DNA of 21,343 nucleotides. It comes from Lachnospiraceae bacterium UBA3772. GTDB lineage: Bacteria; Bacillota; Clostridia; Lachnospirales; Lachnospiraceae. The stretch is from contig DFFQ01000011.1 in assembly GCA_002371025.1 (NCBI GenBank), positions 1 to 21,343 of the forward strand. Direction: 5' to 3'. Of this stretch, positions 13,681-20,705 are shown piece after piece. Position 1 is the first letter of the stretch, and every line of letters starts with the position of its first letter. Both the position numbers and the translations under genes were made by a program. The notes beneath the pieces are model-generated. The model made no database searches, was not told where the DNA came from, and was given only the letters and a program-made list of their open reading frames with translations.

Positions 13681-15750
13681 ATGATGAATGGAATTTATAA
13701 GGATTACTTATTTGATAAGTACATACTTGTTGGAAAGAAGAAAGAAGAAAATGCTGAAAATAGAATTGCAACATTTTTTTCTCTTTTAAGACTTTATAAC
13801 GTAAGAATCATAAAGGGGGAAGAATATCTTAGCCAGGAAATGATTCTTTATACAGCAGAAAGACTCGGCAAAAATGTTTCTGAGCCATTTTACAAAGGGT
13901 TTCCTAAGTCAGTAAGAAAATTAAGCCGTCGTGGATTACTTATCGACCAGTTCTTTGCTTATGCGAGAACCTATGGTTTAGGCCATTTTATGGGGGATGA
14001 AATTCATTCATTATTTGAAGAGAAAATTGTAAGAGAGAATTTTAAAGAAGAGGCAGAGATTAAGGATTTTAGTATCATTTCCGAAGAAGAGGCAAATGAA
14101 ATCCTTTGCGATAAAGCAAGGGACCTCCTTTTGTCTACCAGACCTTTAAGTGAGAAAAACTATGAATTAGTTAAGAATGTTATCCTTGATTTCGATCCTA
14201 AGATTACAGAAATTGCATCCAGAAATACTGCGGTGAAACTGCTTAGAGACACTAGAGATGTGAGATTTGCAGATCATTTATATCTTTCTGATATGATAAG
14301 ATTTTTGGATGAGCTGACTCACTATGAGTATAAGAATTCGGCTATGAATAAGCTGAATTTAAAGAACCAGGATAGAAAATTTATCACGACTTTGATTGAC
14401 AGATTCTTTCTTCTGAATAAATGTGACTTAAGAAACTGCTTTGAAAAGAAGAAAATCTGGAATGGGCTGCTTCATCATATTCATTACAAGCCAAAAACAG
14501 AAAAATCAAGAGAGTTTGTAAATGCCATCAGATCAGATAAAAATTTATCTGTATATTCTGAATTTGAGAAAATGATGGAAAATGAAGATATAATCGGTGC
14601 GGTGGACTGCCTTAAGAAAAATAAGGGAGCCGCAGCAATACTTAGAAATATGAATTACATTTTAAGCAGGTGTAATAGTACTGAGGAAGTTGAATATGTA
14701 TTTGATAATATGGGAACAAAAAATGGAATTGTTCTTATGCAGCTTTTAATACAGTATTCAAATTTTAAGGATGATAGTAAGGATAACAAGGCGCGTACTT
14801 TCAAATTTACAAAGTATAACGAATTGATTGTTCATAGTGAAACAAAATATGAAGTTGAAAAAAGAAGATCCTATATTTCAAAGGAAGAGGCAGATATACT
14901 GGTTGAAAAGATAAAGAATAATCTGAGAGACATTTATAGGAATAAGCTTGGTAAGGTTTATATCGAGAAGGGAATGGAGTATTATGCTCTTCCAATTCAG
15001 GATACTGCGACTCAGTCAGGACTTGGAGTTCTTACAAGGGGATCTCGAATTGCTATTGGGGAAACTAAGAAGCTTCGAGCTTTCACTTATTGGGAGAAGG
15101 TAAATGACATAGATCTTTCGGTATTTGGGCTGGATGAAAATGGCACTCAGACTGAGTTTTCCTGGAGAAATATGTATAAAAATCAGTCGGAGGTCATAAC
15201 TTATTCTGGAGATCAGACAAGAGGATTTAACGGGGGCTCGGAATATTTTGATATTGATCTGGAGAAGTTTAGAACTAAGTATCCTGAAATGAGATATCTT
15301 ATTTTTTGCGATAATGTTTATTCAGGGTTACATTTTAAGGACTGCGTCTGCAGAGCAGGCTATATGTTAAGAGATAAGGAGGACTCTGGCAAGGTTTATG
15401 AACCCAAGACTGTAAAGTCGGCGTTTAATATAAACTGCGAAAGTACATTTGCATATCTCTTTGGTTTGGATCTTGCAAAAAATGAATTTATCTGGCTTAA
15501 TATGGCAAGACAAAGTGAGTCGAGGATCGCAGGAGAGAGTAAAATGGCTTTTCTCATGGACTACTTAAATGTTACTGATATTTTAAACATGAAGAATTTC
15601 TTTGAAATGCAGGCCAGCGAGCTGGTTGATGATAAAAGAGAAGCTGATGTGATCGTAACAAACAGGAGTCTTGGGGATGAAGAGATAGCAAAAAACGCAC
15701 AGGTAATAATAGAATATGATATCGAAAAGATGCTATCTCTGATGAATTAA
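13681..15750 (+). CDS. Helical protein with TerD-like C-terminal domain
   Basis: A 689-residue cytosolic protein. Residues 1-420 look wholly helical, with Lys-rich segments and passages such as WNGLLHHIHYKPKT and GAAAILRNMNYILSR that could bind RNA. From about 430 on it resembles TerD-type beta-sandwich proteins: LTRGSRIAI, YWEKVNDIDLSVFGLDENG (about 469-487), VITYSGDQTRG (about 505-515), YFDIDLEKF and MRYLIFCDNVYSG. TerD domains bind calcium through Asp residues and occur in stress-response gene sets. I do not see a TROVE or MIDAS motif. ATG 13681 follows AGAGG by eight bases; the longer frame from 13546 would start inside the tRNA-like D-arm. The tRNA-like RNA ends just upstream, so the two may work together, by inference. 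Identical repeats flank the RNA-gene pair. Confidence 0.6.
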   Translation: MMNGIYKDYLFDKYILVGKKKEENAENRIATFFSLLRLYNVRIIKGEEYLSQEMILYTAERLGKNVSEPFYKGFPKSVRKLSRRGLLIDQFFAYARTYGLGHFMGDEIHSLFEEKIVRENFKEEAEIKDFSIISEEEANEILCDKARDLLLSTRPLSEKNYELVKNVILDFDPKITEIASRNTAVKLLRDTRDVRFADHLYLSDMIRFLDELTHYEYKNSAMNKLNLKNQDRKFITTLIDRFFLLNKCDLRNCFEKKKIWNGLLHHIHYKPKTEKSREFVNAIRSDKNLSVYSEFEKMMENEDIIGAVDCLKKNKGAAAILRNMNYILSRCNSTEEVEYVFDNMGTKNGIVLMQLLIQYSNFKDDSKDNKARTFKFTKYNELIVHSETKYEVEKRRSYISKEEADILVEKIKNNLRDIYRNKLGKVYIEKGMEYYALPIQDTATQSGLGVLTRGSRIAIGETKKLRAFTYWEKVNDIDLSVFGLDENGTQTEFSWRNMYKNQSEVITYSGDQTRGFNGGSEYFDIDLEKFRTKYPEMRYLIFCDNVYSGLHFKDCVCRAGYMLRDKEDSGKVYEPKTVKSAFNINCESTFAYLFGLDLAKNEFIWLNMARQSESRIAGESKMAFLMDYLNVTDILNMKNFFEMQASELVDDKREADVIVTNRSLGDEEIAKNAQVIIEYDIEKMLSLMN

Positions 15751-15763
15751 ACTGACAGATTTT

Positions 15764-15794
15764 ATGAGTCACACACCCGTGTGGCTCATTTTTT
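15764..15794 (+). terminator. Intrinsic terminator after TerD-like gene
   Basis: GAGTCACAC (15766-15774) pairs with GTGTGGCTC (15779-15787) with one G-T wobble and a 4-base loop, followed by ATTTTTT. It abuts palindromic repeat copy 4, so here the repeat is not needed as terminator. Confidence 0.88.
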
Positions 15795-15795
15795 A

Positions 15796-15850
15796 GTTAA
15801 CATAAAAGTGGACCTAGGTCCCGGGGAGTGTGGTCCATTTTTATGTTAAC
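15796..15850 (+). repeat. Palindromic GTTAAC/CCCGGG repeat, copy 4
   Basis: Identical in all 55 bases to copy 3. Same orientation as copies 3, 6, 7 and 8. Confidence 0.9.
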
Positions 15851-15861
15851 GAGTCGTGGGA

Positions 15862-15885
15862 TTTTCCTCTGGAAAAGTGTATAAT
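15862..15885 (+). promoter_or_regulatory. Putative promoter with TTTTCC-GGAAAA dyad
   Basis: TTTTCC TCT GGAAAA (15862-15876) is a perfect 6-bp dyad, followed by GTG and TATAAT (15880-15885). It matches the 33-bp tandem units at 6408-6539. No good -35 box is seen at the usual distance, so an activator or the dyad may replace it. Confidence 0.5.
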
Positions 15886-15918
15886 CATATTTGGAGAGGT
15901 GTATAAAGGAGGCTTAAA

Positions 15919-16707
15919 ATGAATAAGATTTTAATACAGCTTGAAAAATATATGTATGATAGTTTGAAGCTCAAGGTGCCAAACGTAAGCAAGGGCAATC
16001 TTGAAAAGGATGGAGCCATTTTTTATATGAATGGGAAAAATGGAACTGAGTTCGAATGGTTTGTTAATGACCACTTTCCATGTTTTTTTATTTTTTATAA
16101 TGATGAAGAGAATCTGGGTGCCGTTAAGGCAATTCTTTATAAAAATGGAGATTTGCTCGTTTATGTATATGGGGAAAATGGGCATTCAGAGCCAGAACGA
16201 TTGGATTATAAAATTGAAGTAGAGGAGAAGGAGTTACTTAATCTGGCGGTTTCATTTAAGAAAAATGCAGATGAAAAAAGAGTTTGGGATGAAGATATCA
16301 CGATGATTGAAAATGATACATTTCCAGATGAAAAAGCGCTGGAAGAATTTGTTTCCCATCAGAAAGACTATGAACCAATAAGAGAGCGGATTCTTCTGCT
16401 GAGTAAAACAGCAATTGTTTCTAAGAAGGTTCGTGAAGGAAATTGGATGATTGGTTATGGAATGCGAAGCGAACCAACTAGAGAAAGGGATAGCGGATGG
16501 TATTTTTGTGTGGGCGATGAGGACGAGGAATATGTCAACAATCCTGAAAACCTTGAATTGTGGATGGTTAATTCAGTGCTTATGCGGGATCCTGAGGTAA
16601 GAGAGTTTATCGAAGCTCCATATGGAACTGCCATAATCAGGGTTGCTCCGGACAAATTTGAAGTGGATAAGATGGATAAGGAAATATTTATTTCACATAG
16701 AGGATAA
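15919..16707 (+). CDS. DUF2185 (Imm33-like) domain protein
   Basis: A 262-residue soluble protein with a C-terminal DUF2185-like domain (about 155-245). Traits are AIVSKKVREGNWMIGYGMRSEP, DSGWYFCVGDEDEEYVNNPEN and APYGTAIIRV. This domain is known from polymorphic-toxin immunity proteins (Imm33) but is also found alone in many Firmicutes, so immunity is only a suggestion. The N-terminal 120 residues (EWFVNDHFPCFFIFYND, AILYKNGDLLVYVYGENG) look like an alpha-beta domain I do not recognise. ATG 15919 follows AAAGGAGG. The next gene begins 11 bases after its stop codon, so the two form an operon from the promoter at 15862-15885. Confidence 0.75.
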   Translation: MNKILIQLEKYMYDSLKLKVPNVSKGNLEKDGAIFYMNGKNGTEFEWFVNDHFPCFFIFYNDEENLGAVKAILYKNGDLLVYVYGENGHSEPERLDYKIEVEEKELLNLAVSFKKNADEKRVWDEDITMIENDTFPDEKALEEFVSHQKDYEPIRERILLLSKTAIVSKKVREGNWMIGYGMRSEPTRERDSGWYFCVGDEDEEYVNNPENLELWMVNSVLMRDPEVREFIEAPYGTAIIRVAPDKFEVDKMDKEIFISHRG

Positions 16708-16718
16708 GGAGACCTAAA

Positions 16719-17768
16719 ATGATTTTTTTTCAGTCAGATTATAGCCAGGGCGCGCATCCTAAGGTGATGGAAGCGTTGATTAAGACAAACTTAGAGCACA
16801 CTGTGGGATACGGCGTGGACGAGCACTGCGCACATGCGGCAAAAATAGTGAAGGAACTTATTGGAAACGAGGACTGTGATGTCTATATGATGGTGGGAGG
16901 AACGCCATGCAATGTCACAGTTATCGCAGCGGCTTTGAAGCCTTACGAAGCAGTGGTAGCAGCACGTACCGGCCACATTTATAGTCATGAAACTGGCGGT
17001 GTTGAGGGCACTGGACATCGCATAATTACCATGCCAGGGGTGGATGGGAAAATGACACCTGCCCTGATCGATGCAGCCTGGACGGAGTATGAAGACGAAC
17101 ATACGGTACTGCCTAGAATGGTCTACATTTCACAGCCAACTGAGATTGGAACAATCTATAGTAAGGCCGAAATGGAAGCTTTATCAAAGAAGTGTAAAGA
17201 GCGAAATATGCTATTTTATGTGGATGGGGCGAGACTTGGATCAGCGCTTACCTGCAAGGAAAATGATTTATCGATAAAGGAGTTGGCAAAACTAGCAGAT
17301 GCATTTTATATTGGTGGAACTAAAAATGGAGCTTTGTTTGGAGAAGCGCTGGTTATCAGAAATCCGATCATTGGTGAAAACTTCAGATATATGATCAAGC
17401 GTCAGTGCAATATGCTGGCCAAGGGACGCCTTATGGGAGTGCAGTTTGAAGCACTGCTTGAGGGTGGTGAGGATAGCATTTATTTTGAAATGGCAAGGCA
17501 CGCCAACGAATTGGCAGAGAAGCTTAGAGACGGGCTTCTTAGCATGGGCGTGGAGTTTTATAGCGATTCCCCAACAAATCAGATTTTTCCAATCCTTCCA
17601 CGACCTGTAGTAGATAGACTTAAAAGAGGGGTTGCTTTCCATGAGTGGGCCCCGGAAAAAGACGGCATGGTGCCAATCAGACTAGTGACTGGATGGGGCA
17701 GCACCGAAGTAGAAGTAGATACATTTTTGGCCCATGTAAAGATCATGCTGGGAATGAATCTTAGTTGA
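16719..17768 (+). CDS. ltaE: Low-specificity threonine aldolase family
   Basis: A 349-residue PLP-dependent aldolase of the beta-eliminating lyase family, which cleaves L-threonine or allo-threonine to glycine and acetaldehyde. FQSDYSQGAHPKVMEAL is the N-terminal signature, with GGTPCNV (60-66) for the phosphate cup, Asp169 in FYVDGARL to hold the pyridine nitrogen and the Schiff-base Lys202 in YIGGTKNG. Length is normal. AAGGAG lies seven bases before ATG 16719, and the gene follows the DUF2185 gene by 11 bases. The stop codon TGA (17766-17768) is part of the GTTGAC end of palindromic repeat copy 5, so the last residues were set by the repeat. The specific substrate isomer is not visible. 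Confidence 0.9.
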   Translation: MIFFQSDYSQGAHPKVMEALIKTNLEHTVGYGVDEHCAHAAKIVKELIGNEDCDVYMMVGGTPCNVTVIAAALKPYEAVVAARTGHIYSHETGGVEGTGHRIITMPGVDGKMTPALIDAAWTEYEDEHTVLPRMVYISQPTEIGTIYSKAEMEALSKKCKERNMLFYVDGARLGSALTCKENDLSIKELAKLADAFYIGGTKNGALFGEALVIRNPIIGENFRYMIKRQCNMLAKGRLMGVQFEALLEGGEDSIYFEMARHANELAEKLRDGLLSMGVEFYSDSPTNQIFPILPRPVVDRLKRGVAFHEWAPEKDGMVPIRLVTGWGSTEVEVDTFLAHVKIMLGMNLS

Positions 17769-17818
17769 CATAAAAATGAGCCACTGCCCCCGGGACTATG
17801 GTCCACTTTTATGTTAAC
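17764..17818 (-). repeat. Palindromic GTTAAC/CCCGGG repeat, copy 5
   Basis: A full 55-bp copy reading ATGAGCCACTGCCCCCGGGAC, close to the exact reverse complement of copies 6-8. It starts GTTGAC rather than GTTAAC. It overlaps the stop codon of the aldolase gene. Confidence 0.9.
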
Positions 17819-17857
17819 CAGGAGGCGAGAGCTGCCGCAGAATTTGAGGGGATTAAG

Positions 17858-19399
17858 ATGATATTTTTTAAGGATACTACTGATAAAAATGAAGATAAAA
17901 TAAAGAAAATGGGCGAAAAGCTGCTTCAAGGGGATGTCAGATCTCTTGCGTGGCTTTACGAGGAGATTGCTGTTAGGGATGCAAAAATAACAAATAGAGT
18001 TGCGGATTATATCAAAACATATATGAGTGGGCTTAACGCAGGGCAATTGATCCACTTAAATGAGTCTTTCAGGGAAATAACCTCCATGGATTGGGTTATT
18101 GATTGGAAAAATGTGAATCTGGATCATGTTGAAAAACAGATAAAAGATAAAGAAGCATTTTTATGGGTAGCAAGACTTGGAACATTTCATCCAAATGGGT
18201 TTTTCAGGGAGAAATGTATCCGCAGATTGTTAAATGATAAGGAGTCGGTAGCATTTATTATTCTAAGATTAAATGACTGGACCAGGGTTATAAGGACTTT
18301 AGCCGCAAATGTTACTGATACGTTTAAAATACTGTCTATTGATGAGATTTTTGGAGTACTACCATTTCTAAGCAAGGTAGAAAATGGAAATCGTAGGGAC
18401 TCTGAAGTTATAAGAAATATAAATGAATGCATCTCAGACAGGGTTAAAGAGAACCTGTCAACATATGATCTTGGAAAAATAAAGAGTTTTGAAATGGCTG
18501 CAAGAAGAAGGATTTATAAGCTTTTCCTTGAGAATAAGTTGATAGATTGTGATGCAATTAATAAACTTATCAGTAATGAAAAAAATTGTCAGCTTCAGGT
18601 ATGTTTGCTGTCTTGTTATATAAATAACTATGACATTTCCATGGAAGAATTGGATGAGTATATTGATCATAAGAGTGAAGTGGTACAAAAATTTGCCATA
18701 GAATATAAATCCCATATTACCCATAATAGCTGGGATGGACTTGAGGAAAAACTCATTTCAAAATCAGCCGGGCTTAGAAGTTCGGTAAGATTTATCCTTC
18801 AAATGAAATCATCTGTCGATATCAGACAGTTTTACCTTGATAGGCTTGATACGGAGGCAAGAAACATTTGTATTCTTGGACTTGGGGAAAATGGAAATGA
18901 AAATGATGCTGATGTTTTAATGAGATTCCTTGAATCGGATGATGCTGGCGTTGTGAAAAGGACGCTGCATGCCATAGGTATGCTTAAGAGGGAGAAAGCG
19001 GCGGATATTTTTTGGAAGTATCTGCAGGATAAACGGCTCAGCGTGATGTGCCAGGCTTATAGAGAGATTATGGCAAATGATATTCGATATGGTGCGAAGG
19101 ATATTTATGAGCTATTTACTGAGACTGATCCGGTTGAATTGAAGAGAAAACTTGCTGCGATGCTGGTAAAGGAAAAATATTGGGACAGGCTGCCATATAT
19201 CATTTTGCTTTATTCACATGAAGATGAGATAATACGTAATAAAATTCGAATTGGTTTAAATGGCGTTAGTATGTATGGTACCATTTTAAAGGAAAATGCT
19301 GACTGGGTAAGAGCATTACTCAGTGATTCAAGCTTCAAAATCCCTGAAAGAACAAAGCAAAATATATTACTGTGCATGAAGTATGCATGTAAAGAATGA
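17858..19399 (+). CDS. Probable HEAT-like helical repeat protein
   Basis: A 513-residue soluble protein. It appears all-helical, with repeated units of about 30-40 residues that resemble HEAT repeats: LGTFHPNGFFREKCIRRL (about 103-120), GLGENGNENDADVLMRFLESDDAGVVKRTLHAIGML, and a following REKAADIFWKYLQDKRLSVMCQAYREI. HEAT solenoids bind proteins or nucleic acids; no enzyme motif is visible, and I do not know its function. I chose ATG 17858, with GAGGGG upstream. The frame is open back to 17798 through palindromic repeat copy 5, but those codons are probably not translated. A stronger AGGAGG at 17820-17825 has no start codon at the right distance. Confidence 0.65.
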   Translation: MIFFKDTTDKNEDKIKKMGEKLLQGDVRSLAWLYEEIAVRDAKITNRVADYIKTYMSGLNAGQLIHLNESFREITSMDWVIDWKNVNLDHVEKQIKDKEAFLWVARLGTFHPNGFFREKCIRRLLNDKESVAFIILRLNDWTRVIRTLAANVTDTFKILSIDEIFGVLPFLSKVENGNRRDSEVIRNINECISDRVKENLSTYDLGKIKSFEMAARRRIYKLFLENKLIDCDAINKLISNEKNCQLQVCLLSCYINNYDISMEELDEYIDHKSEVVQKFAIEYKSHITHNSWDGLEEKLISKSAGLRSSVRFILQMKSSVDIRQFYLDRLDTEARNICILGLGENGNENDADVLMRFLESDDAGVVKRTLHAIGMLKREKAADIFWKYLQDKRLSVMCQAYREIMANDIRYGAKDIYELFTETDPVELKRKLAAMLVKEKYWDRLPYIILLYSHEDEIIRNKIRIGLNGVSMYGTILKENADWVRALLSDSSFKIPERTKQNILLCMKYACKE

Positions 19400-19404
19400 A
19401 TCTA

Positions 19405-19459
19405 GTTAACATAAAAGTGGACCATGGTCCCGGGGGCAGTGGCTCATTTTTATGTTAAC
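19405..19459 (+). repeat. Palindromic GTTAAC/CCCGGG repeat, copy 6
   Basis: A full 55-bp copy. It differs from copies 7 and 8 at one base (G for A at 19417). It lies six bases after the stop codon of the helical-repeat gene. Confidence 0.9.
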
Positions 19460-19510
19460 CGGTTTGGAGTTAGTGAATGATAAATTATAAAAAAAGGGAG
19501 GCTTTTAGAT

Positions 19511-19864
19511 ATGATTAAAGTTTATTGCTATGCGAAGTGTACAACTTGTAAGAAAGCACTTAAATGGTTAGATGACAACAAAATCAGTTATGAAGAGATT
19601 GATATTAAGGGAAATCATCCTGATGAGAAGACAATTAGAGAGCTTCATAAAAAAAGTGGACTTCCTTTAAAACGTTTTTTTAATACCAGTGGACAGTTAT
19701 ATAGAGAAATGGAACTTTCCAAGAAACTTCCTGAAATGAGTGAGGATGAAATGTATAAAATACTATCAAGCGATGGAATGCTTGTTAAACGTCCGCTCCT
19801 TATTACAGATAAAACTGTAATTCCGGGATTTAAGGAAGAAACATGGAAGGAAGCAACAAAATAG
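19511..19864 (+). CDS. ArsC/Spx-family thioredoxin-fold protein
   Basis: A 117-residue protein of the ArsC/Spx family. CTTC (Cys10, Cys13) lies in YAKCTTCKKALKWLDDN, and the C-terminal KRPLLITDKTVIPGF is the family's conserved arginine region. These proteins are usually annotated as arsenate reductase-like, but the CxxC form with this short length is also that of YusI- and Spx-like proteins with unknown substrate, so arsenate reduction is not assured. AGGGAGG lies upstream of the ATG at 19511. Palindromic repeats lie on both sides (copies 6 and 7), and no ars genes are near. Confidence 0.85.
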   Translation: MIKVYCYAKCTTCKKALKWLDDNKISYEEIDIKGNHPDEKTIRELHKKSGLPLKRFFNTSGQLYREMELSKKLPEMSEDEMYKILSSDGMLVKRPLLITDKTVIPGFKEETWKEATK

Positions 19865-19901
19865 GCCATACGTTTTATGCAGGTACATGGCCATATAATT
19901 A

Positions 19902-19956
19902 GTTAACATAAAAATGGACCATGGTCCCGGGGGCAGTGGCTCATTTTTATGTTAAC
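19902..19956 (+). repeat. Palindromic GTTAAC/CCCGGG repeat, copy 7
   Basis: A full 55-bp copy, identical to copy 8. Its perfect outer arms are GTTAACATAAAAATG and CATTTTTATGTTAAC; the inner stem has mismatches around CCCGGG. Confidence 0.92.
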
Positions 19957-19984
19957 TTGACTTGCTTTATAACAGGAGAAATAA

Positions 19985-20617
19985 ATGTCATTAGAAGATA
20001 AGAGACGCGCAATATTAGCATATGGACTTAGCTTTCCTGATACATACCAGGACGCTCCATTTCATGATGATAATTGGCAGCTTGTGAGATATAAAGGAAA
20101 TAATAAGGCTTTTCTTTGGACCTATGAAAAGGATGGATACATGAACCTGAATTTAAAGGTGGATCCCGATAAGGCTTATTTTTGGAGAAGTATCTATAAG
20201 TCCGTAATTCCAGGCTATCATCAGAATAAACTGCATTGGAACACTGTGATTTTGGATGGGAGTATTCCAGAAGAGGATGTTGAATTGATGGTCGCTGAGA
20301 GTTATGAGCTGATCAGCTATTCACCTGCAAAGATAATATATGATGTAGTTAAAATGATACCTTACGGAAAGGTTGCAACTTACGGCCAGATTGCAGAGCT
20401 CGCAGGAGATAAAAAAATGGCAAGAGCGGTAGGAAATATTTTGCATAAAAATCCGGATCCGGATAATATTCCTTGTTTTAGAGTCGTTAATTCTAAAGGC
20501 GAATTGTCAGGTGCATTTGCTTTTGGTGGAGCAAAAAAACAGGAAGAACTCCTTTTGTCAGAGGGAGTCGAAGTTATAAATGGAAAAGTTGATTTAAAGA
20601 GATTTCAGTGGACATAG
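19985..20617 (+). CDS. MmcQ/YjbR-MGMT fusion protein
   Basis: A 210-residue two-domain protein. Residues 1-108 are an MmcQ/YjbR-like domain (DAPFHDDNWQLVRYKGNNKAFLWTYEKDG, with W and NLKVDPDKA further on). Residues 112-210 match the DNA-binding domain of O6-methylguanine-DNA methyltransferase (YDVVKMIPYGKVATYGQIAELAG, ARAVGNIL). The acceptor motif, normally PCHRV, is PCFRV here: the cysteine is kept but the catalytic-relay histidine is phenylalanine. Alkyltransferase-like proteins instead lose the cysteine, so this is a different state, perhaps weakly active or a damage-binding protein. The C-terminal AFAFGGAKKQEELLLSEGV is the usual ending of this clostridial subgroup. CAGGAG precedes ATG 19985. 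The gene is flanked by identical repeats, copies 7 and 8, the second directly after its stop codon. Confidence 0.88.
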   Translation: MSLEDKRRAILAYGLSFPDTYQDAPFHDDNWQLVRYKGNNKAFLWTYEKDGYMNLNLKVDPDKAYFWRSIYKSVIPGYHQNKLHWNTVILDGSIPEEDVELMVAESYELISYSPAKIIYDVVKMIPYGKVATYGQIAELAGDKKMARAVGNILHKNPDPDNIPCFRVVNSKGELSGAFAFGGAKKQEELLLSEGVEVINGKVDLKRFQWT

Positions 20618-20672
20618 GTTAACATAAAAATGGACCATGGTCCCGGGGGCAGTGGCTCATTTTTATGTTAAC
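20618..20672 (+). repeat. Palindromic GTTAAC/CCCGGG repeat, copy 8
   Basis: A full 55-bp copy starting at the base after the TAG stop codon of the MGMT fusion gene. It is identical to copy 7. Confidence 0.92.
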
Positions 20673-20705
20673 CGAGTTGACGCCAGTGAATGATTGGGAG
20701 GAAAT

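Noticed and set aside
17798..17857. Longer N-terminus for the helical-repeat protein starting at 17798
   Set aside because: Those codons lie in palindromic repeat copy 5 and the following leader; ATG 17858 has GAGGGG upstream.
13319..20672. Integron attC sites with gene cassettes
   Set aside because: The ends (GTTAAC) do not fit the RYYYAAC and GTTRRRY core sites, no integrase is visible, and three copies are inverted relative to the others although all genes point the same way.
5484..20672. Palindromic repeats as ordinary intrinsic terminators
   Set aside because: Copy 4 directly follows a complete terminator, the T run is interrupted by ATG, and copies occur in both orientations though all genes run one way; termination may be a side effect.
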